NCBI RefSeq assembly: GCF_029227915.1
Contig: NC_079886.1
Coordinates: 4,774,001 to 4,838,000, forward strand
Direction of reading: 5' to 3'
Length of the DNA stretch: 64,000 nt
Source of the DNA: Hydractinia symbiolongicarpus
Taxonomy: Eukaryota > Cnidaria > Hydrozoa > Anthoathecata > Hydractiniidae
Shown: positions 27,401 through 39,523 of the stretch, in pieces
Position numbering within the stretch: the stretch's first letter is position 1
How the letters are laid out: every line of letters begins with the position of its first letter
Program-made: the position numbers and the translations under genes
Notes under the pieces: model-generated
What the model saw: the letters and a program-made list of their open reading frames with translations, nothing else
What the model was told of the DNA's origin: nothing
The model's database searches: none

Positions 27401-30400
27401 TTGCTTGAACTCAACGATTACACTGGGAGCTGTGACAGCGCTTTATTAAAAAATGTAGATAAATCAGTTATTTTGTACTGTGGAACAAAACTTAGCCGTT
27501 AGCACGTACTGAAAAAATAGAGAGAGTTTCAAAAACTACATTTCATTGACTTTCTAACGGTATCAGTCCGTTTGAGTTAGAACGGTTGCGTCACATATTG
27601 GTAACAACAATTATTTAGCGATATGTTTCTGATGTTACTAGGTTGCATCGCTATTAACAGTAAAACGATTGATTAAGGAAATTATTTAAACTGATTTTAG
27701 ACTTTGACCTTACAAATGTCTTCAATGAGACAATTGGACTCCAAGAAATAACATTCTTCTTAATTTGACGTGATTGGGATTGGTGGAACTCAGCGATTAC
27801 ACTGGGCACTGTGGTACCACTTTATTTAAAAATTTTGATAAGTAAGTCATATTTTACTGTGGCACCAATCCTAGCCGATGCCTCGCGCTGGAGAAATAGA
27901 GAAAGTTTCAAAAACAACATTTCATTGACTTTCTAACGGTATCAGTCCGCTTGAGTTACAACGGTTGCGTCACATATTCGTACCAATATGTAATTAGCGA
28001 TATGTTTCTGATATTACCAGGCTGCATCGCTTTTAACAGTGAACGATTGACTGTGGCACTTAATTGAACTGATATTGGACTTTGACATTGTAATTGCCGT
28101 AAATAAAACAACTGGACTCCAAGAAATGACGTTCTTCTTAATTGTAAATGATTACTGAAACTCCGCAATTACACTGGGCGCTGTGGTAGCGTTTTTTTTA
28201 AAATTCAGATAAGAAAGTCATGTTGTACTGTGGAACCAATCGTAATCGTTAGGGCGCGGTAAAGAAATAGAGACTGTTTGAAAAACTACATTTCATTTAC
28301 TTTCTAACGGTATCAGTCCGTTTGAGTTACAACGATTGCGTCACATATTCGTTTCAACATATATTTAGCGATATGTTTCTGATATTACTTGGTTGCATTG
28401 TTTTTAACTGTAAAACGATTGACTGTGCCACTTAATTGAACTGATTTTAGATTTTGACCTTATAAGTGTCATCAATGAGGCAACTAGACCCAAGATATAA
28501 CGTTCTACTTAATTTAAAATGATTGCTGAAACTCAGCATATACACTGGGCGCTGTGGTAGTGCTCTAGTTCAAAATTTAGATAAATAAGGTATTTTGTAC
28601 TGTGGGACTAATCCTAGCAGTTAGCACGTGCCGGAGAAAGGGAGACAGTTTCAGAAGCTACATTTCATTGACATTGTAACGGTATCAGTCCGTTTGAGTT
28701 ACAACGGTTGCGTCACATTTTGGTACCAACATGTATTTAGCGATATTTTTCTGATATTGCTAGGTTGCATGGCTATTAACAGTAAAATGATTGACTGTGG
28801 GACTTAACTGAACTGATTTTAGACTTTGACCTTTTAAATGTCATCAATGAGCCAATTGGACTCCAAGAATTAACATTCTTCTTAATTTTTCATGATTGCT
28901 GGATCTCAGCATTTACACTGTGCGCTGTGATAGCGCTTCATTTAAAAATTTAGATAAATAAGTCATTTTTTGATGTGGGACCAATCTTAGCCGTTAACGC
29001 ACGCTGAAGAACTAGAGACAGTTTCAAAAACTATATTTCATTTAATTTCTAACGGTATCAGTCCGTTTGAGTTACAAAGGTTGTGTCACATATTGGTAAC
29101 AACATGTATTTAGCGATATGTTTCTGATATTACTAGGTTTCATCGCTATTAACAGTAAAACGATTGACTGTGGGACTTATTTGAACTGATTTTAGATTTT
29201 GATCTTATAAATGTCATCAATGAGACAACTGGACTGCAAGATACAACGTTTTTCTTAGTTTGAAGAAGTGCTGAAACTCAGCAATTACACTGGGCGCTGT
29301 GGTAGTGCTCCATTTAAAAATTCAGATAATTTAGTCATTTTCTGCTGTGGGACGAATCCTAGCCGTTAGCACGTACTGAAGAAATAGAGACAGTTTCAAA
29401 AACTACATTTCATTGACTTTCTAACGGTATCTGTCCGTTTGAGTTACAACAGTTGCGTCACATATTCGTACCAACATATAACTAGCGATATGATTCTGAT
29501 ATTACCAGGTTGCATCGCTTTTAACAGTGAACGATTGACTGTCGAACTTAATTGAAGTGATTTTGGACTTTGAACTTATGAATGTGATAAATCAGACAAT
29601 TGGACTCCAAGAAAAACCATTCTTCTTAATTTGACATGATTGCTTGAACTCAACGATTACCCTGGGAGCTGGGGTAGCGCTTTATTTAAAAATTTAGATA
29701 AATAAGTCATTTTTTACTGTGTGACCAGTCCTAGCCGTTAGCGTTCGTTAATGAAATAGAGACAGTTTCAAGAACTACATTCCATTGACTCTCTAACGGT
29801 GTCAGTCCGTTTGAGTTACAACGGTTGGGTCAAATTTCCGTACCAGCATGTATTTAGCGTTATTTTTCTGACATTACTAGGTTGCATTGCTATTAACAGT
29901 AAAACGATTGACTGTGGGACTTAATTAAACTAATCATAGACTTTGACCTTATCAAAGTCATCAATGAGACAATTGGACTCCAAGAAATAACATTCTTCTT
30001 ATTTTGACATGATTGCTTGAACTCAACGATTACACTGGGCTTTGTTGTAGCGTTTCATTTAAAAGTTTAGATAAATACGTCATTCTTTACTGAGGGACCA
30101 ATCTTAGCCGTTAGCGTGCGCTGAAGAAAAAAAGACATTTTTTGAAACTACATTTCATTAACTTTCTAATGGCATCAGTCAGTGAGTTACAACAGTTGCG
30201 TCACATATTCGTACCAACATGTAACTAGCGATATGATTCTGATATTACCATGTTGCATCGCTTTTAACAGTGAATGATTGACTGTCGGACTTAATTGAAG
30301 TGATTTTGGACTTTGAACTTATGAATGTGATAAATCAGACAATGGGACTCCAAGAAATAACATTCTACTTAATTTGACATGATTGCTTGAACTCAACGAT

Positions 30401-30410
30401 TACACTGGGA
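24440..30410. repeat. 8-monomer higher-order repeat (~2,985 bp)
   Basis: Markers recur at 2,985 bp: the insertion-like GATTGGGATTGGTGG (GGG at 24,791 and 27,776, with a third copy at 30,758), a TTTTTTTTAAAATTCAG segment (near 25,208 and 28,193), and the matching minus-strand open frames at 24,971 and 27,956. The copies are not collinear throughout. Copy 2 carries a monomer around 29,090-29,460 (TGCAAGATACAACG type) absent from copy 1. It also lacks a copy-1 monomer around 26,480-26,850 (GAGCTGATCAATG type). One gain and one loss leave the total length almost unchanged. Confidence 0.8.
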
Positions 30411-31962
30411 GCTGTGACAGCGCTTTATTAAAAAGTGTAGATAAATCAGTTATTTTGTACTGTGGGACAAAACTTAGCCGTTAGCACGTACTGAAAAAAT
30501 AGAGAGAGTTTCAAAAACTACATTTCATTGACTTTCTAACGGAATCAGTCCGTTTGAGTTAGAACGGTTGCGTCACATATTGGTAACAACAATTATTTAG
30601 CGATATGTTTCTGATGTTACTAGGTTGCATCGCTATTAACAGTAAAACGATTGATTAAGGAAATTATTTAAACTGATTTTAGACTTTGACCTTACAAATG
30701 TCTTTAATGAGACAATTGGACTCCAAGAAATAACATTCTTCTTAATTTGACGTGATTGGGATTGGTGGAACTCAGCGATTACACTGGGCACTGTGCTACC
30801 ACTTTATTTAAAAATTTTGATAAGTAAGTCATATTTTACTGTGGAACCAATGCTAGTCATTAGCGCGGACTGAAGAAATAAAGACAGTTTCAAAAACTAC
30901 ATTTCATTGACTTTCTAACAGTATCAGTCTGTTTGACTTTCAACGGTTGGGTCACGTCTTCGTACCAGCATGTATTTAGCGTTATTTTTCTGACATTACT
31001 AGGTTGCATTGCTATTAACAGTAAAACGATTGACTGTGGGACTTAATTAAACTAATCATAGACTTTGACCTTATCAAAGTCATCAATGAGACAATTGGAC
31101 TCCAAGAAATAACATTCTTCTTATTTTGACATGATTGCTTGAACTCAACGATTACACTGGGCTTTGTTGTAGCGTTTCATTTAAAAGTTTAGATAAATAC
31201 GTCATTCTTTACTGAGGGACCAATCTTAGCCGTTAGCGTGCGCTGAAGAAAAAAAGACATTTTTTGAAACTACATTTCATTAACTTTCTAACGGCATCAG
31301 TCCGTGAGTTACAACAGTTGCGTCACATATTCGTACCAACATGTAACTAGCGATATGATTCTGATATTACCATGTTGCATCGCTTTTAACAGTGAATGAT
31401 TGACTGTCGGACTTAATTGAAGTGATTTTGGACTTTGAACTTATGAATGTGATAAATCAGACAATGGGACTCCAAGAAATAACATTCTACTTAATTTGAC
31501 ATGATTGCTTGAACTCAACGATTACACTGGGAGCTGTGACAGCGCTTTATTAAAAAGTGTAGATAAATCAGTTATTTTGTACTGTGGGACAAAACTTAGC
31601 CGTTAGCACGTACTGAAAAAATAGAGAGAGTTTCAAAAACTACATTTCATTGACTTTCTAACGGAATCAGTCCGTTTGAGTTAGAACGGTTGCGTCACAT
31701 ATTGGTAACAACAATTATTTAGCGATATGTTTCTGATGTTACTAGGTTGCATCGCAATTAACAGTAAAACGATTGATTAAGGAAATTATTTAAACTGATT
31801 TTAGACTTTGACCTTACAAATGTCTTCAATGAGACAATTGGACTCCAAGAAATAACATTCTTCTTAATTTGACGTGATTGGGATTGGTGGAACTCAGCGA
31901 TTACACTGGGCACTGTGCTACCACTTTATTTAAAAATTTTGATAAGTAAGTCATATTTTACT
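29830..31962. repeat. 3-monomer repeat, 1,122-bp offset
   Basis: The third partial copy of the 8-mer passes into a local three-monomer duplication. TATTAAAAAGTGTAG occurs near 30,427 and 31,549, the GATTGGGATTGG marker at 30,758 and 31,880, and TACCAGCATGTATTTAGCG near 29,843 and 30,963. The copies stop matching near 30,841/31,963, where one reads GGAACCAATGCTAG and the other GGCACCAATCCTAG. Confidence 0.8.
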
Positions 31963-34900
31963 GTGGCACCAATCCTAGCCGATGCCTCGCGCTGGAGAAA
32001 TAGAGACAGTTTCAAAAACAACATTTCATTGACTTTCTAACGGTATCAGTCCGTTTGAGTTACAACGGTTGCGTGACATATTCGTACCAATATGTAATTA
32101 GCGATATGTTTCTGATATTACCAGGCTGCATCGCTTTTAACAGTGAACGATTGACTGTCGAACTTAATTGAAGTGATTTTGGACTTTGAACTTATGAATG
32201 TGATAAATCAGACAATTGGACTCCAAGAAAAACCATTCTTCTTAATTTGACATGATTGCTTGAACTCAACGATTACACTGGGAGCTGTGACAGCGCTTTA
32301 TTAAAAAATGTAGATAAATCAGTTATTTTGTACTGTGGGACAAGTCTTAGCCGTTAACACGTACTGAAGAAATAGAGACAGATTCAAACACTACATTTCA
32401 TTGACTTTCCAACGGTATCAGTCCGTTTGAGCTATAACGGTTGCGTCACATATTCGTACCAACATGTAACTAGCGATATGATTCTGATATTACCAGGTTG
32501 CATCGCTTTTAACAGTGAACGATTGACTGTCGAACTTAATTGAAGTGATTTTGGACTTTGAACTTATGAATGTGATAAATCAGACAATTGGACTCCAAGA
32601 AAAACCATTCTTCTTAATTTGACATGATTGCTTGAACTCAACGATTACACTGGGAGCTGTGACAGCGCTTTATTAAAAAATGTAGATAAATCAGTTATTT
32701 TGTACTGTGGGACAAATCTTAGCCGTTAGCACGTACTGAAGAAATAGAGACAGTTTCCAAAACTAAATTTCATTGACTTTCCAACGGTATCAGTCCGTTT
32801 GAGCTATAACGGTTGCGTCACATATTCGTACCAACATGTAATTAGCGATATGTTTCTGATATTACCAGGTTGCATCGCTTTTAACAGTGAACGATTGACT
32901 GTCGGACTTAATTGAAGTGATTTTGGACTTTGAACTTATGTATGTGATAAATCAGACAATGGGACTCCAAGAAATAACATTCTACTTAATTTGACATGAT
33001 TGCTTGAACTCAACGATTACACTGGGAGCTGTGACAGCGCTTTATTAAAAAATGTAGATAAATCAGTTATTTTGTACTGTGGGACAAAACTTAGCCGTTA
33101 GCACGTACTGAAAAAATAGAGACAGTTTCAAAAACTACATTTCATTGACTTTCTAACGGTATCAGACCGTTTGAGTTACAACGGTTGCGTCACATATTGG
33201 TAACAACATTTATTTAGCGATATGTTTCTGATGTTACTAGGTTGCATCGCTATTAACAGTAAAACGATTGATTGTGGGACTTATTTAAACTGATTTTAGA
33301 CTTTGGCCTTACAAATGTCTTCAATGAGACAATTGGACTCCAAGAAATAACATCCTTCTTAATTTGACGTGATTGGTGGAACTCAGCGATTACACTGGGC
33401 ACTGTGGTACCACTTTATTTAAACATTTTGATAAGTAAGTCATATTTTACTGTGGCACCAATCCTAGCCGATGCCTCGCGCTGGAGAAATAGAGACAGTT
33501 TCAAAAACAACATTTCATTGACTTTCTAACGGTATTAGTCCGTTTGAGTTACAACGGTTGCGTCACATATTCGTACCAACATGTAATTAGCGATATGTTT
33601 CTGATATTACTTGGTTGCATTGTTTTTAACTGTGAAACGATTGACTGTGCCACTTATTTGAACTGATTTTAGATTTTGACCTTATAAGTGTCATCAATGA
33701 GACAACTGGACCCAAGATATAACGTTCTACTTAACTTAAAATGATTGCTGAAACTCTGCAATTACACTGGGCGCTGTGGTAGCGTTTTTTTTAAAATTCA
33801 GATAAAAAAGTCATGTTGTACTGTGGAAGCAATCGTAATCGTTAGCGCGCGCTAAAGAAATAGAGACTGTTTGAAAAACTACATTTCATTTACTTTCTAA
33901 CGGTATCAGTCCGTTTGAGTTACAACGATTGCGTCACATATTCGTTTCAACATGTATTTAGCGATATGTTTCTGATATTACTTGGTTGCATTGTTTTTAA
34001 CTGTGAAACGATTGACTGTGCCACTTAATTGAACTGATTTTAAATTTTGACCTTATAAGTGTCATCAATGAGACAACTGGACCCAAGATATAACGTTCTA
34101 CTTAATTTAAAATTATTGCTGAAACTCAGCATTTACACTGTTCGCTGTGATAGCGCTTCATTTAAAAATTTAGATAAATAAGTCATTTTTTGATGTGGGA
34201 CCAATCTTAGCCGTTAACGCACGCTGAAGAACTAGAGACAGTTTCAAAAACTATATTTCATTTACTTTCTAACGGTATCAGTCCGTTTGAGATACAACGG
34301 TTGCGTCAAATATTGGTAATAACATGTATTTAGCGATATGTTTCTGATATTACTAGGTTTCATCGCTATTAACAGTAAAACGATTGACTGTGGGACTTAT
34401 TTGAACTGATTTTAGATTTTGATCTGATAAATGTCATCAATGAGACAACTGGACTGCAAGATACAACGTTTTTCTTAGTATGAAGAAGTGCTGAAACTCA
34501 GCAATTACACTGGGCGCTGTGGTAGTGCTCCATTTAAAAATTCAGATTATTTAGTCATTTTCTGCTGTGGGACGAATCCTAGCGGTTAGCACGTACTGAA
34601 GAAATAGAGACAGTTTCAAAAACTACATTTCATTGACTTTCTAACGGTATCAGTCCGTTTGAGTTACAACGGTTGCGTCACATGTTGGTAATAACATGTA
34701 TTTAGCGATAGGTTTCTGATATTACTAGGTTGCATCGATATTAACAGTAAAACGATTGATTGTGGGACTTAATTCAACTGATTTTAGACTTTGACCTTAC
34801 AAATGTCTTCAATGAGACAATTGGACTCCAAGAAATAACATTCTTCTTAATTTGACCTAATTGGTAGAACTCAGCGATTACACTTGGAAAAGTTGTAGCA

Positions 34901-36934
34901 CTTCATTTAAAAATGTAGATAAATAAGTCAAATTTTACGGTGGCACCAATCCTAGCCGATGGCTCGCGCTGAAGAATTAGAGACAGTTTCAAAAGCTACA
35001 TTTCATTGACTTTGTAACGGTTTCAGTCCGCTTGAGTTACAACGGTTGCGTCACATATTCGTACCAACATGTAAATAGCGATACATTTCTGATATTACCA
35101 GGTTGCATCGCTTTTAGCAGTGAACGATTGACTGTCGGATTTAATTGAAGTGATCTATGGACTTTGAACTTATGAATGTGATAAATCAGGCAATCGGACT
35201 CCAAGAATTAACATTCTTCTTAATTTTACATGATTCCTTGAAATCAACGATTACACTGGGAGCTGTGACAGTGCTTTATTAAAAAATGTAGATAAATCAG
35301 TTATTTTGTACTGTGGGACAAATGTTAGCCTTTAGCGCCCTGAGGAAATGGAAACAGATTCAAAAAGTAAATTTCATTGACTTTCTAACAGCATCAGTCC
35401 GTTTCAGTTACAACCGTTGCGTCACATATTCGTACCAACATGTATTTAGCGATATTTTTCTGATATTACTTGGTTGTGTCGCTTTTCACAGTGAAACGAT
35501 TGACTGTGCCACTTAATTTAACTGATATTGGACTTTGACTTTGTAATTGCCATAAATGAGACAACTAGACTCCAAGAAACAACGTTCTTCTTAATTTGAA
35601 ATGATTGCTGAAACTCAGCAATTACACTGGCCGCTGTGGTAGCGCTTTATTTAAAAATTCAGATAGAAAAGTCATGTTGTACTGTGGAACCAATCGTAAC
35701 CGTTATGGCGCCAAAAAGAAATAGAGACAGTTTCAAAAACTACATTTCATTTACTTTCTAACGGTATCAGTCCGTTTGAGTTGCAACGATTGCGTCACAT
35801 ATTCGTTCCAACATGTATTTAGCGATATGTTTCTGATATTACTTGGTTGCATTGATTTTAACAGTAAAACGATTGACTGTGGCACTTAATTGAACTGATT
35901 TTATATTTTGACCTTATAAATGTCATCAATAAGACAACTGGACCCAAGATATAACGTTCCGCTTAATTTGAAATGATTGCTGAAACTCAGCTTATACACT
36001 GGGCGTTGTGGCAGTGCTCTATTTAAATATTGAGATAAATAAGTCATTTTGTACTCTGTGACTAATCCTGGCAATTAGGACGCGCTTGCGAAAGAGAGAC
36101 AGTTTCAGAAGCTACAATTCATTGACTTTCTAACGGTATCAGTCCGTTTGAGTTACAACGGTTGCGTCACATTTTGGTACCAACATGTATTTAGCGATAT
36201 GTTTCTGATATTACTAGGTTGCATCGCTATTAACAGTAAAACGATTGGCTGTGGGACTTATTTGAACTGATTTTAGATTTTGACCTGATAAATGTCATCA
36301 ATGAGACAACTGGACTGCAAGATACAACGTTTTTCTTAGTTTGAAGAAGTGCTGAAACTCAGCAATTACACTGGGCGCTGTGGTGGTGCTCCATTTAAAA
36401 ATTCAGATAATTTAGTAATTTTCTGCTGTGGAACGAATCCTAGCCAGTAGCACGTACTGAAGAAATAAAGACAGTTACAAAAACTACATTTCATTGACTT
36501 TCTAACGGTATCAGTCCGTTTGAGTTACAACGGTTCCGTCACATGTTGGTGATAACATGTATTTTGCGATATGTTTCTGATATTACTAGGTTGCTTCGCT
36601 ATTAACAGTAAAACGATTGATTTTGGGACTTAATTAAACTGATTTTATACTTTGACCTTACAAATGTCTTCAATGAGACAATTGCACTCCAAGAAATAAC
36701 ATTCTTCTTAATTTGACCTGATTGGTGGAACTCAGCGATTACACTGGGCACTGTGGGAGCACTTCATTTAAAAATGTAGATAAATAAGTCATATTTTACT
36801 GTGGCACCAATCCTAACCGATGGCTCGCGCTGAAGAAATAGAGACAGTTTCAAAAGCTACATTTCATGGACTTTGTAACCGTTTCATTCCGTTTCAGTTA
36901 CAACAGTTGCGTCACGTATTCGTACCAACATGTA

Positions 36935-36962
36935 ATTATTATTATTATTATTATTATTATTA
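36935..36962 (-). repeat. (TAA)n tail of the retrotransposon
   Basis: About nine units of ATT/TTA on the plus strand, read as (TAA)n on the element's coding strand, form the 3' end of the LINE where it meets the satellite. The first few bases (TAATTA) are shared with the expected satellite sequence, so the exact junction is uncertain by a few bases. Short tandem-repeat tails instead of poly(A) are known for several non-LTR clades of the I/Jockey/CR1 group. Confidence 0.85.
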
Positions 36963-37246
36963 AAAGACTATATTCTGGCATATCCATATACAAATATACA
37001 TAGCTCTTCATCCAGAAAATTTTAAACAAGGAGATTAATAAAAATTAAAATATATGTATATATATACATTATGCTTACACTAAAAGAAATTTCTAATATA
37101 TATTAAAAAAATACTAATGATAATATTGTTAAAAGAAACGGACGAGAAAACAAAAACAAAAACAAAAACACAGAAGAGAAAGTGCGCGATTTGAGTAAGG
37201 AAAAGTCAATTAACGCATAACAACAGAATGATCCACAAAAATTTAC
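36963..37246 (-). other. 3' UTR of the retrotransposon
   Basis: This non-coding stretch lies between the stop codon and the (TAA)n tail. It is AT-rich, with an alternating TA run (37,051-37,067) and, on the plus strand, a CAAAAA tandem run at about 37,147-37,170. No resemblance to the satellite is seen, so it belongs to the element. No open frame was found. Confidence 0.75.
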
Positions 37247-39523
37247 TTAAATTTCTTTCAGTAAAAATAATTTTGTCTCTCTTTTAAATGTTATCAGCTT
37301 TTTAATCGAGCGAATGTCTTTAGGAAGTCGATTGAAAGACGTAGTTGTTACATCTTCGAAAGTGTTTTTGCGAAGTGATGTCTTTAATCGAATTTCGTCA
37401 GCATTTCGAAGAGTTCTTTTGTGAACAACAATTTCATTTTTCAAATACTTTGGCCAATTATTCTGATGAACACTTTTAAAGGCTGTGATCATCAAATGCC
37501 ATTCTCGTCTTTGTTTAATAGGTAACCAACCTAAACGTGTTATATCTTCAGTATGGCTGCACTTATTCCATACAAAGCTGGCTGCACATATCATCACTTT
37601 ATGCAGCTTTCGAATTTGGATGGCGGTTAATGGAATATAAACAGTGTCGTTAAAGTCTAATTTTGACAAGACTAGCATTTCAGCTAATTGTTTTCGTAAC
37701 TTAAATGGTGCCATGCGTTTTAGTTTGCGTAATATAGATAAGATGCCATGACAACACGATACTACACTCTGTACATGATCATTCCAACTTAGGTGTTCAT
37801 CTAATTTAACACCCAATACAGACCATGTTGGAACTCTTTTAATCTGGAAGTCATCCAGTTTGATATCAGTACAATCGAGGTCGTTGAGATTGTGTCGTTT
37901 TGACATTTGTGATGTTGAAAACACCATTAACTTTGTTTTTTCCTTGTTCAGAACAAGATTGTTATTTGTAGACCATCTTTGAAGTTGACTTATATCTCCG
38001 TTTATTTGTTCCTTTGCCTTCGCAAGATTATTTAATTTTGTGGACGTAAACAAAGTGGTGTCGTCAGCATACTGTAATGTACTCGTTGTCAAATGCATTT
38101 CCAGGTCAGTGACGTATAAATTGAAAATAACAGGGCCTAATATTGACCCTTGCGGCACACCAGATGTGATGTTACAAAATTCAGAGGTCTTATCATTAAT
38201 TCGCACAATTTGTTTTCTACCACACAAGTAACTCAAAATTAGTTCAACAAACTCTTTGGAAAAACCGATTTGGTTGAGTTTCCTCATTGTAGTTTCATAT
38301 TGAACAGTATCAAAGGCTTTTGAAAAGTCAGCTAATACTACAAGACTGATTTCGTTTTTACTCATTGCTTCTTTGATATCCGTTCTAAGTTTCATCAACA
38401 AAGTAGTCGAGGAGTGTCCTTTTCGGTACCCGGACATCGTTTCGGAATATAAAGATTTCTCATCGATAAAGATTATCATTTGTGTAAGGATAAGACGTTC
38501 AAATACTTTGGATAAAATAGGAAGGATGGAGATCGGTCGTAGTTCTTTTATTGATGTAGGAACATTCACTTTTGGAATAGGTGCGACTCTTGCCACTTTC
38601 CATTGACACGGGAAGCATTTTTTCTCAATGCACGTATTTATAATATGTGTTAGAACAGAAGAAATTTCATTTGCTAGTAATTTAACATATTTCACTGGTA
38701 TATCATCAAACCCAGTTGATATATCGTTACGTAGTCCTTTAAGTTCTTTAAGTACCTCCTCATACTTAACATGTCTGAGTTGAAACATTTTGGAAGTCGA
38801 TGGTGGTAATGTTTGGAGTACTTCCTTTAAATCAATTTCAGATTTTGGAATTGATCCAGTAACTCGCTCAGCTGTTCCGGCAAAAAAAGTGTTTACACTA
38901 TCAGCGTCAAAATGAAGAGGCTTCGAAGGAGGATGTAAAATTCGATTGATAGTGTTCCACACTTCTTTCGAGTTTTTAGAACTAAGTGCTTTTCTATAAA
39001 AGGAAACTTTGGCTTTCTTGATCTTTTTCTTAACAGAGTTTTTAAGTTGTCGAAATTCGTTCCATATCATTTGATCGTTAGTTTCATGAGCAAGTTTTCG
39101 AAGTTTATTTCGCTTCGCTTGGTCACTTTTTATGTTTAAAGTATGAATCCATGGAGATGGTGGTCTTGTTATTTTTGTTCTTCTTAACGGGGCATGTCTA
39201 TCAATGCAATCTTGCATGAACTTGTGAAGTATCTCCACTTTTTTTTCTGGATCATCTATAGCGTATATAACTGATGTCGGTAGGTTCGAGAAATCCGACA
39301 CAAAAGATTTCCTATCAAACTGCCTTTCATCTCTTATCATTTTATATCGAGGTTTAAACTTATCGTATTTAATGTTGATGATAGCGTAAGGTCCATCATG
39401 GTCACTAATAGTTTCGCATGGTAATACATCAGTATGTGCGATTTTGGTATTATTGTTAATTATAATATGATCGATCAATGTTGCGCTTAAAGGAGTCGTC
39501 CTGGTTGGCTTTGATACTATCTG
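37247..39523 (-). CDS. LINE ORF2 fragment: endonuclease end, reverse transcriptase, C-terminal domain
   Basis: The frame is open for 758 codons from the satellite junction to a TAA stop, with no frameshift or internal stop. It begins mid-protein: the TTG at 39,476-39,478 is an internal Leu, and 15 residues upstream (QIVSKPTRTTPLSAT) match the typical LINE endonuclease end before LIDHI. Counting from that Gln: endonuclease motif SDH at 40-42; reverse transcriptase TGFDDIP 270-276, LRPISILP 328-335, YRKGHSS 366-372, motif A ADFSKAFD 398-405 with the catalytic Asp, GVPQGSILGP 455-464, and catalytic YADD 485-488. The thumb-side LVLNKEKTKL is at 523-532. GWLPIKQR at 665-672 begins the C-terminal region found in CR1/L2/Rex-type elements. 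Such proteins nick target DNA and copy element RNA there. This copy lacks a start codon, ORF1 and most of the endonuclease, so autonomous activity is not expected. The clean frame suggests a fairly recent insertion. Confidence 0.93.
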   Translation of the reverse strand, partial: QIVSKPTRTTPLSATLIDHIIINNNTKIAHTDVLPCETISDHDGPYAIINIKYDKFKPRYKMIRDERQFDRKSFVSDFSNLPTSVIYAIDDPEKKVEILHKFMQDCIDRHAPLRRTKITRPPSPWIHTLNIKSDQAKRNKLRKLAHETNDQMIWNEFRQLKNSVKKKIKKAKVSFYRKALSSKNSKEVWNTINRILHPPSKPLHFDADSVNTFFAGTAERVTGSIPKSEIDLKEVLQTLPPSTSKMFQLRHVKYEEVLKELKGLRNDISTGFDDIPVKYVKLLANEISSVLTHIINTCIEKKCFPCQWKVARVAPIPKVNVPTSIKELRPISILPILSKVFERLILTQMIIFIDEKSLYSETMSGYRKGHSSTTLLMKLRTDIKEAMSKNEISLVVLADFSKAFDTVQYETTMRKLNQIGFSKEFVELILSYLCGRKQIVRINDKTSEFCNITSGVPQGSILGPVIFNLYVTDLEMHLTTSTLQYADDTTLFTSTKLNNLAKAKEQINGDISQLQRWSTNNNLVLNKEKTKLMVFSTSQMSKRHNLNDLDCTDIKLDDFQIKRVPTWSVLGVKLDEHLSWNDHVQSVVSCCHGILSILRKLKRMAPFKLRKQLAEMLVLSKLDFNDTVYIPLTAIQIRKLHKVMICAASFVWNKCSHTEDITRLGWLPIKQRREWHLMITAFKSVHQNNWPKYLKNEIVVHKRTLRNADEIRLKTSLRKNTFEDVTTTSFNRLPKDIRSIKKLITFKRETKLFLLKEI

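Larger units (their letters stand above)
24431..36935. repeat. Satellite array block B, diverged ~373-bp monomers
   Basis: The same monomer continues in the same orientation and register, but with many substitutions relative to block A: GGGAGCTGTGACAGCGCTTT for GGGCGCTGTGGTAGCGCTT, AAATCAGTTATTTTG for AAATAAGTCATTTT, and AGCACGTACTG for the CG-rich palindrome. Several monomer types alternate, including ones with CAGATAAGAAAGTCATG, TGCAAGATACAACG and GTGATTGGGATTGG. The stretch with CATTGACTTTCTAACGG and CAGTCCGTTTGAG stays almost unchanged throughout. No credible gene is present; open frames of about 70 codons at 24,971 and 27,956 (minus) and 35,313 (plus) are satellite frames. Confidence 0.95.
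36936..39523 (-). mobile_element. 5'-truncated non-LTR (LINE) retrotransposon
   Basis: This is the only sequence in the window with real coding capacity. Read on the minus strand it contains the C-terminal end of an APE-type endonuclease, a full reverse transcriptase, a C-terminal domain, a stop at 37,247-37,249, an AT-rich 3' UTR of about 285 bp and a (TAA)n tail. ORF1 and most of the endonuclease are missing, typical of incomplete target-primed reverse transcription. The left flank ends ...CATGTAATTA and the right flank starts TTAGCAATACATTTCTG. Joined, they give an uninterrupted satellite register, so no target sequence was lost. Only TTA is shared at both junctions, either a 3-bp target duplication or microhomology. 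The clade is CR1/L2/Rex-like by the C-terminal motif; I cannot place it more precisely. Confidence 0.92.

Noticed and set aside
24971-28168. Pair of 70-codon minus-strand open frames 2,985 bp apart
   Set aside because: They are the same satellite segment in two copies of the 8-monomer repeat. Similarity is explained by DNA repetition, not protein conservation.
35313-35516. 67-codon plus-strand open frame
   Set aside because: It is made wholly of satellite sequence and has no recognisable motif.
38040-38606. Plus-strand open frames of 63 and 77 codons inside the LINE
   Set aside because: They are antisense shadows of the 758-codon reverse transcriptase frame.
39476-39478. TTG as the start codon of the reverse transcriptase
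   Set aside because: The frame stays open 15 codons upstream with residues typical of the LINE endonuclease, and TTG starts are not expected in a eukaryote. The protein is truncated by the insertion.
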